From: VXNF01 sp965116465
Lineage (GTDB): Bacteria; Actinomycetota; Acidimicrobiia; Acidimicrobiales; CATQHL01
Assembly: GCA_965116465.1 (NCBI GenBank)
Contig: OZ220687.1
Coordinates: forward strand, 1,984,001 to 2,048,000
Direction: 5' to 3'
Length of the DNA: 64,000 nucleotides
The stretch's first letter is position 1. Each line of letters starts with the position of its first letter. Both the position numbers and the translations under genes were made by a program. The notes beneath the pieces are model-generated. The model worked only from the letters and a program-made list of their open reading frames with translations. It did not search any database and was not told the DNA's origin. Positions 11,849-20,329 of this stretch are shown in pieces.

Positions 11849-13247
11849 GGGGGCGCCGGCGGGGGGTCGCCGCAAATGGGCCGGCTTCCAGCGGCGGGTC
11901 TTCGCCACCCCGCAGTTCTTCCGGCTCTGGTCGGCGCAGGTCGTCACCTCCACGGGCGACTGGCTGGGATTCCTGGCGATCTCGGTGGTGGCGGTGCGCC
12001 TCGGGGCGGGCACGCCTGAGGCCGCCATCGGCGTGGTGCTGGGTGCCCGCCTGGTGCCGGGCATCTTCTTCTCGCAGGTGGCGGGTGTGCTGGCCGACCG
12101 CTTCGACCGGCGCCGGCTGATGGTCGTCTGCGACCTGGCCCGGGCGGGGATCCTGCTGATCGTGCCCCTGGTGAACAGCGTCTGGCAGCTCGTCCTGGTG
12201 TCGCTGGCCCTGGAGGCGTTCACGCTGCTGTGGATCCCGGCGAAGGAGGCGTCGGTCCCGAACCTGCTCCCGGCGAAGCACCTGACCACGGCCAACTCGC
12301 TGTCGATGTTGGCGACCTACGCCACGTTCCCCATCGCCTCGCTCGTCTACGCCCGGGTCGCCAGCGCGCTGGAGGGCGCCTCGCGGGAGGGCTGGCTGGG
12401 GCTGCTCTACCCGGACCAGCAGGGGCCCATCTTCTACCTCGACGCGCTGACCTTCGTGGTGTCCGCGGCGCTGGTGTTCTCGTTGCCGCTCCGCCACCAT
12501 CGTGACCCCGACCGTTCCGAGCGTCTGGCGCTGCGGTGGGAGGGGGTCTTCCGCGAGTACCGCGAGGGGTGGCGCTACGTGGTGGTGAACCCCACGGTGC
12601 GCTCGGTCAACATCGGCCTGGCGACCGCCCTCATCGGTGGCGGGATGCTGATCCCCCTCGCCCTGGTGTACGCCATCGAGGTGCTGCGGGTCGGCGAGCA
12701 GGGCTTCGCGGACATCGTCACCGCGCTGAGCGCCGGGGTGGGCGTGGGCGTCCTGATCCTCTCGCTCCTGCAGCGGCGCGTCCACAAGCACCGGGTGTTC
12801 GCCCGCTCGGTCACCGGGGCGGGCGCGTGCCTGCTGGTGGCCTCGTCGCTGGGGTCGCTGCCGTGGGTGATGCTGGTGGCCGGTGCGGTGGGGGTATGCG
12901 CCGGGGGGATGTACGTGCTGGGCTTCACCCTGCTGCACGAGCACACCGCGGATGAGGTGCGGGGAAGGGTGTTCGCCGGGCTGTACTCCATCGTCCGTCT
13001 CTGCGTCGTGCTGGCGCTGGTGGTGGGCCCGCTGCTGGCGGCGGCCTTCGACCGCGTCTCCGAGGTGCTGTTCGACCGCTCGATCGACATCGGCATCGTC
13101 GTCGTGGAATTGCCGGGCGTGCGCCTGACGCTGTGGCTGGCCGGGTTGACCGTCATCGTGGCCGGGCTGCTGGCCCGCCGCACGCAGCGTGCGGTGGCCG
13201 CCGCCCGCTCCGACGGCCCCGCCGGCGACGAGTCTCTGGGAGACTGA
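11838..13247 (+). CDS. MFS transporter (MFS_3, exporter-like)
   Basis: This 469-residue protein has about ten to twelve hydrophobic segments and the MFS loop signature GVLADRFDRRRLM after the second segment. The start GTG 11838 lies inside the end of topA, so translation is coupled. Relatives include EntS-like and macrolide-type exporters, but no substrate can be assigned. A transporter between topA and tmk is an insertion into the usual actinobacterial order topA-tmk-holB. Confidence 0.8.
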
Positions 13248-13253
13248 CGAGCG

Positions 13254-13874
13254 ATGGCAACTGCGCCCGAGCGAGGCGACTTCGTGGTCTTCGAGGGCGG
13301 CGAGTCGGTGGGCAAGTCCACCCAGGCCGCTTGGCTGGCGACCCGCCGGGGGGCCGATCTGACCTTCGAGCCGGGCGGCACCGGGCTGGGTCGGGAACTG
13401 CGCAGGCTGCTGCTGGGCGAGACCGGCGTGCGCCTGGACGTTCTCAGCGAGGCGCTGCTGATGGCCGCCGACCGGGCACAGCACGTCGCGGAGAGCATCC
13501 GTCCCGCGCTGGAGGCCGGCCGGGACGTCGTGTGCGACCGGTACGTCGGCTCGTCGCTGGCCTACCAGGGATACGGGCGGGGGCTGGACGTCGATGCGGT
13601 CCGGGCGCTGTCGGAGGTGGCCACCGGTGGCCTGTGGCCCGACCTGGTCGTCCTGCTGGACATGGATCCGCAGCGGGCACGCGCCCGGGCCGGCGGCGGG
13701 TCGGACCGCTTCGAGGCACTGGGCATGGACTTCCACCTGCGGGTGCGCGCCGGCTACCTGGAACTCGCCGCGGCCGACCCGGCGCGCTGGGCGGTCATCG
13801 ACGCCGATCGGCCGGCCCGCGACGTGCGCGACGACATCGCCGCACTGGTGGCCGACCGGCTGGGTTGGTCGTGA
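13254..13874 (+). CDS. tmk: Thymidylate kinase
   Basis: This 206-residue enzyme phosphorylates dTMP to dTDP. The P-loop is GGESVGKST, a slightly unusual form of GxDGxGKST, followed by the DRX-type EPGGTGLG and DRYVGSSLAYQG motifs. It overlaps holB by 4 nt (GTGA), as expected for the replication-linked pair tmk-holB. Confidence 0.93.
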   Translation: MATAPERGDFVVFEGGESVGKSTQAAWLATRRGADLTFEPGGTGLGRELRRLLLGETGVRLDVLSEALLMAADRAQHVAESIRPALEAGRDVVCDRYVGSSLAYQGYGRGLDVDAVRALSEVATGGLWPDLVVLLDMDPQRARARAGGGSDRFEALGMDFHLRVRAGYLELAAADPARWAVIDADRPARDVRDDIAALVADRLGWS

Positions 13875-15175
13875 CGGACCGGCCTCCGGTCCTGTTCGGC
13901 GGTTGGGAGGAGTCCGAGTCCGCGGCCGACCCTGCGCCTCCGGGGGGCTCGGCCGGATCGGCCGGCACAGCGGGCGGGACACCAACCGAAGCCCCCGCGG
14001 GCGAGGCGTCTCCCTCCGGCGAGGCGGTCCCCGTCTGGCCGCCGCTGCTCGGCGGCGGGGCGGGACTGCGCCAACTGGAGGCCGCACTGGCGGCGCCCGT
14101 GCACGCCTACCTGCTGGTCGGCACGGTGGCCGGCGACAAGCGCGCCGTGGCCCGGGCGTTCGCCGGCGAGCTGCTGGCAGCCGCCGAGTCGGCGCGAGCG
14201 TCGACTGGATCGTCGTCGCCGCAGGCGGGGTCGGCCGAGCGGCACCGGGACAGGGCGCGCCGGGCCGTCCATCCCGACGTCGTGCTCGTGGAGCCGGAGG
14301 GTCGGGCAGTGCTGGCGGCCGAGGCCACGGCGATCATCACCGAGGCGGCTCGGCGCCCGTTGGAGGGTGCCGGCAAGGTGATCATCTGCGACCGGTTCCA
14401 CACGGCTTCGCCGGCTGTGGCGGCGAGCCTGCTGAAGACCGTCGAGGAGCCGCCGCCGGGCACCACCATCGTGTTGCTCGCCGACGATGTCCCGCCCGGC
14501 CACATCACCGTGGCCTCCCGCTGCGTGACCGTCCGCTTCCCGGCTCCCTCGCCCGAGGAGGTACGTGAGTGGGTCGTCCGGTCCGGCGTGCCGTCCGACG
14601 TGGCCGGTCGGGCGGCACGCGCCCTCGGGTGCGATCCGGGCCGCGCCGGCGACCTGGTCGCCGGTGGCGATCTGGCCGAGCGCCTCGAAGCCTGGTGGTC
14701 GATCCCCGAGCGGCTCGACGGCACGGGGGCCCGGGTCGCGGCGCTGGTGGACGGTCTGCGGGCGCTCATCGACTCGGTCGACGGGGCGTCCGGCACGGCT
14801 TCCGGCGCGGCGCCCGACCCGGTGGGGTCCGCCGCTGCGGATCCCGATCCGGAGGACGCGGCAGTTACCGGCGACGGTTCCCCCGGTGCGACCGGCCGGG
14901 CCGAGCGTCAGCGGAGCGATCGCCGCCGGCGTCGGGCTCGCGAGGCCGAGTTGCGGTTCGGCTTCGCTGTGCTGGCCGAGCGCTACCGCGAGCTGCTGGA
15001 CGTCGCGGCCGGCGACCCTGGCTCAGCCACGGCTGCTCCCGCCCTGCCGGCAGCAGCGGTCGCCGAGGCGCTCAGCCTGCTCGGGGAGTCGACCGCCGCC
15101 CTGGTGCGCAATCCCGACGAGAAGCTGCTGTTGCAGAACCTGCTACTGCACCTGCCCCGCCTCGGGCCTCTTTGA
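13871..15175 (+). CDS. holB: DNA polymerase III delta' subunit-like protein
   Basis: This 434-residue protein starts at GTG 13871 over the tmk stop. It has a disordered Ser/Gly/Ala-rich N-terminus (about 60 residues), then the clamp-loader fold with HPDVVLVEPEG, the segment KVIICDRFHTASPAVAASLL and LLKTVEEPPP. The canonical Walker A and zinc site are not evident, which fits a delta' stator. Two further low-complexity stretches (about 105-120 and 305-340) are lineage-specific insertions. The tmk neighbourhood supports the assignment. Confidence 0.88.
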   Translation: MTDRPPVLFGGWEESESAADPAPPGGSAGSAGTAGGTPTEAPAGEASPSGEAVPVWPPLLGGGAGLRQLEAALAAPVHAYLLVGTVAGDKRAVARAFAGELLAAAESARASTGSSSPQAGSAERHRDRARRAVHPDVVLVEPEGRAVLAAEATAIITEAARRPLEGAGKVIICDRFHTASPAVAASLLKTVEEPPPGTTIVLLADDVPPGHITVASRCVTVRFPAPSPEEVREWVVRSGVPSDVAGRAARALGCDPGRAGDLVAGGDLAERLEAWWSIPERLDGTGARVAALVDGLRALIDSVDGASGTASGAAPDPVGSAAADPDPEDAAVTGDGSPGATGRAERQRSDRRRRRAREAELRFGFAVLAERYRELLDVAAGDPGSATAAPALPAAAVAEALSLLGESTAALVRNPDEKLLLQNLLLHLPRLGPL

Positions 15176-15333
15176 GTGCAGCGCCCGGCCGGAGCGTTCG
15201 GCGGACGCGGGTATCCGGTCCGTGGCGGCCCGGTCGGGGGCGGCGGTGGCCGTCGTCGGGAGCGTCTGGCGAAATCGCTCCGCCGGCCGGCCCCCGGCGC
15301 CCCCTCCCTCGGTTGTGGCGTCGGCCCGGTCGC

Positions 15334-17058
15334 TCAGGTCGAGGTGCGGCGGCGCAGCACCTCGAAGAGGGCGACCGCGGTGGCGGCGCTCACGTTCAAC
15401 GCGTCCAGCCGGCCCGTGACCGGGATGCGGGCGGTCACGTCGCAGCGCCTGCGTACGAGGCGGGAGAGGCCGCGCCCTTCTGCGCCGAGTACCAGTGCGA
15501 GCGGCGCATCGGCGATCGGCAGTTCCCAGATCGTCTGGTCCGCAGTGACGTCCAGCCCTACCGACCAGACGCCCAACTCGGAGAGTGTCGCCAGCGCCGT
15601 GGGGATGCCGCTCACCGGGGCGAACCGGAGGTGCTCGATGGCGCCGGCGGCTCGTTTGGCGACCGTCGGGGTGATCCGGGCGGCCCGGTGGCGCGGCAGC
15701 ACGACGCCCGTGACCCCGGCGCACTCGGCGGTGCGCAGGATCGCGCCGAGGTTGCCCGGGTCGTTGACACCGTCCACGACCAGCAGAAGAACCGGCGGAG
15801 CGCCGGCCTCGGTCGCGGCGTCAGGCGGCACGTCCTCGTGCTCGCCTGCCGCACCCTGTTGCTCCTCGGGGATCTCCTCGTGGGGCTGCTGGCGAGGCTC
15901 CTGGGGGATCTCCTCCGCGGTCTCCGTGTCCACCTCGGACTGCGACGGCGTGCGGCGCTCGGTGTGCGCGGCCCCGGCGGACAGGTACAGGCGGTCGGAG
16001 TCGCCCGGTGACCCCTCGCCCCCCAGGCCCGCCACGAGTTCCTCGACGGCGAATTCGCGCAGCGGGGCGGCGAACGCCACCACGCCCTGCGGCGCGTCGG
16101 TGGCGGCCATCTGATCGAAGCGACCGCGCGGCAGTTCGCGGATGTCCACACCGGCCTCGTCGGCCAGATCGATGATGTCGTCCAGCATCGATGACTCGTC
16201 CTGATCGGCGGCGAGGACCACCTGCCGGACGGGTCGCGTGCCCGCCAGGAGCAGTTCCTTGACGGCATGCCGGCCCTCGACCCTGTCGCCGCCGAGACCG
16301 CGCGTCTCGCCGCGGTCCTGATCGCGGCGGCGCACCGGCGTGGTGCCTCGCTGCCCGGGACCCCGATCGGGGCCGCCGCCCCTGCCCTTGGATCCGCGGT
16401 AGTCGCCGCGGCTCTGCGGGCCGCGCCCGCCGCCTCGTCCTCGGCCGCCGCGGTCGTCGTCCCAGTTTCGTTGCCCGCCACCGCGTCCGCCGCCGCCTCC
16501 TCGGCCGCCGCGGTCGTCGTCCCAGTTTCGTTGCCCGCCGCGTCCGCCGCCGCCCCCAGGGCCGCGTCCGCCGCCTCGTCCTCGGCCGCCGCGGTCGTCG
16601 TCCCAGTTTCGTTGCCCGCCGCGTCCGCCGCCGCCCCCAGGGCCGCGTCCGCCGCCTCGTCCTCGGCCGCCGCGGTCGTCGTCCCAGTTTCGTTGCCCGC
16701 CGCGTCCGCCGCCGCGTCCGCCGCCGCCTCCAGGGCCACCGCGCCCGCCGCCTCGTCCTCGGCCGCCGCGGTCGTCGTCCCAGTTTCGTTGGCCGCCGCG
16801 TCCGCCGCCGCCCCCAGGGCCGCGTCCGCCGCCTCGTCCTCGGCCGCCGCGGTCATCCCAGTCTCGTTGCCCGCCGCGTCCGCCACCCGGTCCGCGTCCG
16901 CCACCCGGTCCGCGTCCGCCGCCGCCGGGTCCGCGTCCGCCGCCGCCGGGTCCGCGCCCGCCGCCGCCGGGCCCGCCCCGGCCACCTCGACCGCCTCCCG
17001 ACTGGCCGCCAGCCGACCCGGCTGGGCCTCGGGGGTGCGGAGGTGGTGCGTCGTCCAT
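15334..17058 (-). CDS. rlmB: 23S rRNA Gm2251-type 2'-O-methyltransferase (TrmH/SpoU family) with RGG-repeat N-terminus
   Basis: This is a 574-residue protein, about twice the usual 250-300. The catalytic SPOUT half is intact: GVNDPGNLGAILRTAE, LVLGAEGRGLSRL and LDALNVSAATAVALFE. It follows a substrate-binding domain starting GRHAVKELLLAGTRPVRQV. An acidic Glu/Pro/Gln insert of about 45 residues separates the two domains. Residues 1 to about 230 consist of Gly/Arg repeats in which QRNWDDDRGGRGRGGG recurs. The start at 17058 excludes 22 weaker upstream residues. The gene converges on holB and lies in the same direction as ispDF upstream. The methyltransferase is confidently assigned; the exact rRNA target is by family. 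Confidence 0.88.
   Translation of the reverse strand: MDDAPPPHPRGPAGSAGGQSGGGRGGRGGPGGGGRGPGGGGRGPGGGGRGPGGGRGPGGGRGGQRDWDDRGGRGRGGGRGPGGGGGRGGQRNWDDDRGGRGRGGGRGGPGGGGGRGGGRGGQRNWDDDRGGRGRGGGRGPGGGGGRGGQRNWDDDRGGRGRGGGRGPGGGGGRGGQRNWDDDRGGRGGGGGRGGGQRNWDDDRGGRGRGGGRGPQSRGDYRGSKGRGGGPDRGPGQRGTTPVRRRDQDRGETRGLGGDRVEGRHAVKELLLAGTRPVRQVVLAADQDESSMLDDIIDLADEAGVDIRELPRGRFDQMAATDAPQGVVAFAAPLREFAVEELVAGLGGEGSPGDSDRLYLSAGAAHTERRTPSQSEVDTETAEEIPQEPRQQPHEEIPEEQQGAAGEHEDVPPDAATEAGAPPVLLLVVDGVNDPGNLGAILRTAECAGVTGVVLPRHRAARITPTVAKRAAGAIEHLRFAPVSGIPTALATLSELGVWSVGLDVTADQTIWELPIADAPLALVLGAEGRGLSRLVRRRCDVTARIPVTGRLDALNVSAATAVALFEVLRRRTST
16411..16990 (-). repeat. Tandem repeats coding RGG/WDDD motifs inside rlmB
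   Basis: The element CGTCGTCCCAGTTTCGTTG (plus strand) recurs at about 16455, 16515, 16596, 16677 and 16773, with a degenerate copy near 16851, so the main unit is 81 bp (27 codons) with 60- and 96-bp variants. The flanks are simpler 15-bp GGRGP-coding repeats. All spacings are multiples of 3, so the frame is kept. Such DNA should expand and contract by slippage. Confidence 0.9.
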
Positions 17059-17130
17059 CCGCGCAACCCTACGAGGCAGCCGTGGGTTTGCGCCGCTCCG
17101 CCTCTGCGCCGCCCGCGGAGCCACGGGCCG

Positions 17131-18399
17131 TCAGAACAGGATCGCCACCGCCCAGCAGGCGATGCCCTCGCCTCGGCCCAAGGCGCCGAGCGATTCGGCT
17201 CGCGTGCCCTTGACGGTCACCGGGGCGCCCGCCGCATCGCTGAGACGGGCCTGCATCTCGGCGCGGCGGGGGGCCAGCTTGGGACGTTCGGCCACGACGC
17301 TGCAGTCGATGTTGCCGATCCGCCGGCCGGTCCGGCCCACGCGCTCGGCCGCCTCGGCCAGCAACGCGAGACTGTCGGCGCCGCGCCAGCGTTCGTCGTC
17401 GTCGGGGAAGAGGCTGCCGATGTCTCCCAGCCCGGAAGCGCCGAGGATGGCATCGCAGCAGGCGTGGGCGACGGCGTCGGCATCGCTGTGGCCCTCCAGA
17501 CCCCGCTCACCCGCGAACAGCACCCCGCCGAGCACGAGCCGTCGCTCAGGATCGTCGCTGAACCGGTGCACGTCGAAGCCGATCCCGACGAGCGGCGCAC
17601 CGGGTGACGGCGCGGGCGCCCGCGCCGCCAGCAGCGCCTCGGCCACGTGCAGGTCCCCGGGCGTGGTGATCTTGAGGTTGTCCCGCTCGCCTTCGACGAG
17701 CTGGACCTTCCCGCCGGCGGCCTCGACGAGCGTGGCGTCGTCGGTGGCCTCGCCGCCCGCGGCGTGGGCGCGGCGCAGCAGGTCGGCCCGGAAGGCCTGC
17801 GGCGTCTGCACGGCACGCAGCCGCGAGCGGTCCAGCGAGCCGTCGTCGGTGTGGCGGATGGTGTCGGTCACCGCGATGGCCGGCACCGCACCGTCGGCAC
17901 CGTCGACCACGGCGGCCGTGACCGCCGCGAACAGCGCGCCGCCGGCCAGAGGCCGCGCCGCGTCGTGGACGATGATCACATCGGCGTCGTCGGGCGTGGC
18001 GGCGATGCCGGCACGCACCGACTCCGACCGGGTGGCGCCGCCTGCGGTCACGAGGACCCGGGGAGGTTCGGTCGGTGCGGAGCCAACTTCGTCATGCCGG
18101 CGGGGGCCGGAATCCATGCTCTGGCCGGCACGACCTTCGGAGTCCACCAGCACGCCGCCGGATCCCGATTCCGGCAACGCGCCCGGATCCCCGCGCAGGA
18201 GCTGGACCTGTTCGGGCGCGGCCACCACCACGACGCCACGACTCGCCCCGGCGGCGGCGTCGAAGGCCCAGTCGATGACGCGACGCCCGGCGAGGGGCTG
18301 CAGCTGTTTGGGTGCTCCGAAGCGCCGGCCCTCCCCGGCGGCGACGAGCACGGTCCAGACGACGGCGCCGCCGCGGAACACGCCCTGAGTCACGCTCAT
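17131..18399 (-). CDS. ispDF: Bifunctional IspD/IspF isoprenoid enzyme
   Basis: This 422-residue fusion covers two MEP-pathway steps: CDP-ME synthesis (IspD, residues about 14-255) and MEcPP formation (IspF, about 268-422). The IspD half shows LVAAGEGRRFG, HDAARPLAGG and QTPQAFR. The IspF half shows GIGFDVHRF, GHSDADAVAHACCDA and DIGSLFPDDD. Residues about 85-113 are an insertion relative to E. coli IspD, and ten of them (95-104) are encoded by a dispersed palindromic repeat. ATG 18399 lies 4 nt from the divergent crp ATG; an internal GTG at 18381 is an alternative start. Confidence 0.92.
   Translation of the reverse strand: MSVTQGVFRGGAVVWTVLVAAGEGRRFGAPKQLQPLAGRRVIDWAFDAAAGASRGVVVVAAPEQVQLLRGDPGALPESGSGGVLVDSEGRAGQSMDSGPRRHDEVGSAPTEPPRVLVTAGGATRSESVRAGIAATPDDADVIIVHDAARPLAGGALFAAVTAAVVDGADGAVPAIAVTDTIRHTDDGSLDRSRLRAVQTPQAFRADLLRRAHAAGGEATDDATLVEAAGGKVQLVEGERDNLKITTPGDLHVAEALLAARAPAPSPGAPLVGIGFDVHRFSDDPERRLVLGGVLFAGERGLEGHSDADAVAHACCDAILGASGLGDIGSLFPDDDERWRGADSLALLAEAAERVGRTGRRIGNIDCSVVAERPKLAPRRAEMQARLSDAAGAPVTVKGTRAESLGALGRGEGIACWAVAILF
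18090..18116 (+). repeat. Palindromic dispersed repeat, copy 1 (inside ispDF)
   Basis: This 27-nt element has the form CGTCATNCCGGCG-NNN-GCCGGNATCCA; here the inner arms are GCCGGC and GCCGGA-like. It lies in frame on the antisense of ispDF and encodes residues MDSGPRRHDE. It is related to copies at 26597, 38636 and 40478. Confidence 0.8.
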
Positions 18400-18403
18400 T
18401 AGC

Positions 18404-19075
18404 ATGGCGCTCGTCATGGTCGACGCCAAGTTGCTCTCGCAGACGGAGATCTTCGAGGGCATCGACGAGGAGCTCCTGGCCGACGTTGCGGACTACGCCG
18501 TCCGCCGCACCCTCGCGCGCGGCGACACCCTGTTCACGATGGGCGATCTCCCCGACGCCATGTACGTGGTGCTCTCGGGCCGGATCGCGATCGTCGCCAC
18601 CGCAGCCGACGGCCGGGACTCGGTGATCTCGCTGATGGAGGAGGACGACCTGTTCGGTGAGATGGGCCTGTTCGACGGACGTGGCCGCTCCGCCAGCGCC
18701 CGCGCCCTCGAGATCAGCGAGGTCCTGGCCGTGCCGTACGGCCCGGTCCGCCGGCTCTACGAGGAACGCCCCGACCATCTGTGGCGGGTCGTGTCCATGC
18801 TGGTGCGACGCCTGCGCGCGGCCGGCGCGGCGCTGACCGACGCGGTGTTCCTCGACGTGGTGGGACGCACCGCCAAGCGCCTGCTGGGCTTCGCCGGCGA
18901 TGACGACGTCTTCGTGCTGCCGGTCACCCAGGAGGAGCTGGCGGCGATGGTCGGCGCCTCGCGGGAGCGGGTCAACAAAGCCATCTCGCAGTTCGTGCGT
19001 CTCGGCTGGCTGGATCGCTCGGGCAGTCGCTATGTCATTCGCGACCGGCGGCAGTTGACGCTGCGCAGCCGCTAG
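18404..19075 (+). CDS. crp: Crp/Fnr-family transcriptional regulator
   Basis: This 223-residue protein has a cyclic-nucleotide-binding domain (residues about 12-130, with DLFGEMGLFDGRGRSASARA as the phosphate-binding segment) and a C-terminal winged helix with TQEELAAMVGASRERVNKAI. It resembles mycobacterial Crp (Rv3676) along its length, including LLGFA and VGRTAKRL. No cysteines for an Fe-S cluster are present, so it is Crp-like rather than Fnr-like. It is divergent from ispDF with almost no spacer; a start at ATG 18416 would leave room for a promoter. Confidence 0.88.
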   Translation: MALVMVDAKLLSQTEIFEGIDEELLADVADYAVRRTLARGDTLFTMGDLPDAMYVVLSGRIAIVATAADGRDSVISLMEEDDLFGEMGLFDGRGRSASARALEISEVLAVPYGPVRRLYEERPDHLWRVVSMLVRRLRAAGAALTDAVFLDVVGRTAKRLLGFAGDDDVFVLPVTQEELAAMVGASRERVNKAISQFVRLGWLDRSGSRYVIRDRRQLTLRSR

Positions 19076-19139
19076 CGGCGCAGGACCCATGGGCGACGTC
19101 CTGGCGCTGGCCTTGAGGGCTGACGGACGGACTGCAACC

Positions 19140-19454
19140 TCAGAGTCCGAGCAGGTCGGCGATCAATTCTCGAATCTGACCCAGCACAACGGGCCCGACG
19201 TTCGCGCCTGCCGTCTCGACGATGCGGTCGACGCTGACGGTTGTCGGCAGATGGGCCGCGGCGACGCCGAACCCACCGATTTCAACCTCGCTCAACCATC
19301 CACGCCGCGTCGTGGTACAAGGTACGACCAGGATTGCGTGTTGTCGGAATTCGAGCACATCATCGGAGGTGACGACGACCGCCGGGCGGACGAAACCCGG
19401 CTCGCCCCGCGCCGGCGTCCCGAAGTCGCAGCGGACGACGTCACCTGCTCGCAT
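19140..19454 (-). CDS. MazF/PemK-family toxin
   Basis: This 104-residue protein matches MazF-type endoribonucleases: it starts MRAGDVVRCDFGTP, continues RPAVVVTSDDV and VVPCTTT, and has the C-terminal block VSVDRIVETAG...LGQIRELI. These enzymes cleave mRNA at short motifs. The start at 19454 overlaps the end of the antitoxin gene by 14 nt; a start at 19478 is also possible. It converges on crp. Confidence 0.85.
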   Translation of the reverse strand: MRAGDVVRCDFGTPARGEPGFVRPAVVVTSDDVLEFRQHAILVVPCTTTRRGWLSEVEIGGFGVAAAHLPTTVSVDRIVETAGANVGPVVLGQIRELIADLLGL

Positions 19455-19662
19455 CGGCCACGTCGCCTGCTGAGGCATCCAGCACGGCCTCCTCGTCGGC
19501 GTCGAGCGGGGCGCTCGCGAGCTGAGCCCCGATGATGCGTCGACGTTCCCGCCGGATCAGCTTCTCCAGCTGCGCGTCGAACGTGAGTCCTTCGCGATCG
19601 GCGAGCTGCCGCAAGGCGTCCCGTGTCCGAACCGAGACCTTAATGGTAGTCGAATCAGACAT
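19441..19662 (-). CDS. Antitoxin of the MazEF-like pair (ribbon-helix-helix)
   Basis: This 73-residue protein opens with a ribbon-helix-helix-type strand (TIKVSVRTRDALRQLA) and a helical segment rich in Arg, then an acidic C-terminal tail that would wrap the toxin. It precedes the toxin with an overlap, the usual antitoxin-first order. The ATG at 19662 lies in an A/T-rich spot (CAGTATACTC on the plus strand), a plausible autoregulated promoter. Confidence 0.8.
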   Translation of the reverse strand: MSDSTTIKVSVRTRDALRQLADREGLTFDAQLEKLIRRERRRIIGAQLASAPLDADEEAVLDASAGDVADASR

Positions 19663-19850
19663 ACCCAACAGTATACTCAGCGGGCAGCGATGTCCGGGCT
19701 CTCCGAGTCTTGGTCGCGGGTTGAGCACCGTGAGCCCGCCGCCGCGGTCAGGCTGATCCTCGCCACCGAATTCGGCACAGCGGATTCGTCGAGCCCCACC
19801 GCGCCGGCGACCGGTCCGAACGACCGGTATCGTTGTCGTGGAGACCGCCG

Positions 19851-20105
19851 ATGCCGACGGAGCGTGAGATGCCGGAGCAATACAGGCTGCCATACACGCT
19901 GCGGGGGCCGAGTGCCGAGACCGAGAACATGTTCTTGGCGGAGGTGCCGGTGCTGCCGGGCTGCCGGGCATGGGGCGCCACCCCCGAGGAGGCCCTGCAC
20001 AACCTCGACGGGGTGGCATCGGAGTTCGTCGCCTCCTACAAGCACCACGGGGACGAACTCCCCGAAGGCATCGTCAGCGTCGGCGAACTCGTGATAGCGG
20101 TGTGA
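19851..20105 (+). CDS. hicB: HicB-family antitoxin
   Basis: This 84-residue protein has the partially degraded RNase-H fold of HicB: FLAEVPVLPGCRAWGATPEEAL followed by an acidic SYKHHGDELPEG tail. HicB binds and neutralises HicA. ATG 19869 (six nt after GGAG) is an alternative start. The order hicB-hicA is the reverse of the classic one but is common. The stop overlaps the start of hicA. Confidence 0.85.
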   Translation: MPTEREMPEQYRLPYTLRGPSAETENMFLAEVPVLPGCRAWGATPEEALHNLDGVASEFVASYKHHGDELPEGIVSVGELVIAV

Positions 20106-20311
20106 CCCACCGGGAACTGACGAGGAAACTCCGGCTGCTCGGATGTGAGTTCGACCGCCAGGCGCGAGGCTCCCACGAAATCTGGCGCAACCCCGCCACC
20201 GGCGGTCGCACCACGATCCCGAACTGGGGTGGTAGAGACCTGCGAGCCGGCACCATCGGAGTCATCCTGCGAGACCTCGGAATCGACAGGGCCACCTTCG
20301 AACGAATCTGA
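20102..20311 (+). CDS. hicA: HicA-family mRNA interferase toxin
   Basis: This 69-residue protein has the dsRBD-like HicA fold: HRELTRKLRLLGCEFDRQARGSH and TTIPNWGGRDLRAGTIGVIL. The catalytic His is in GSHEIW. It starts at GTG 20102 within the hicB stop (GTGTGA overlap). It is the second toxin-antitoxin pair within 1 kb. Confidence 0.85.
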   Translation: MTHRELTRKLRLLGCEFDRQARGSHEIWRNPATGGRTTIPNWGGRDLRAGTIGVILRDLGIDRATFERI

Positions 20312-20329
20312 CCCTGACGCTGGAGCCGG

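Noticed and set aside
15176..15333. A gene or terminator in the holB-rlmB convergent spacer
   Set aside because: No frame with coding character and no clear stem with T-tract were found in these 158 bases.
16411..16990. Possible CRISPR array (regular spacing of a conserved block)
   Set aside because: The spacings are multiples of 3, the 'spacers' repeat each other, the block lies inside a coding frame, and no cas genes are present.
16267..17607. 446-residue plus-strand frame with Ala/Ser/Val repeats across the RGG region
   Set aside because: It is the antisense reading of the rlmB repeats and crosses into ispDF; the minus-strand methyltransferase explains the sequence.
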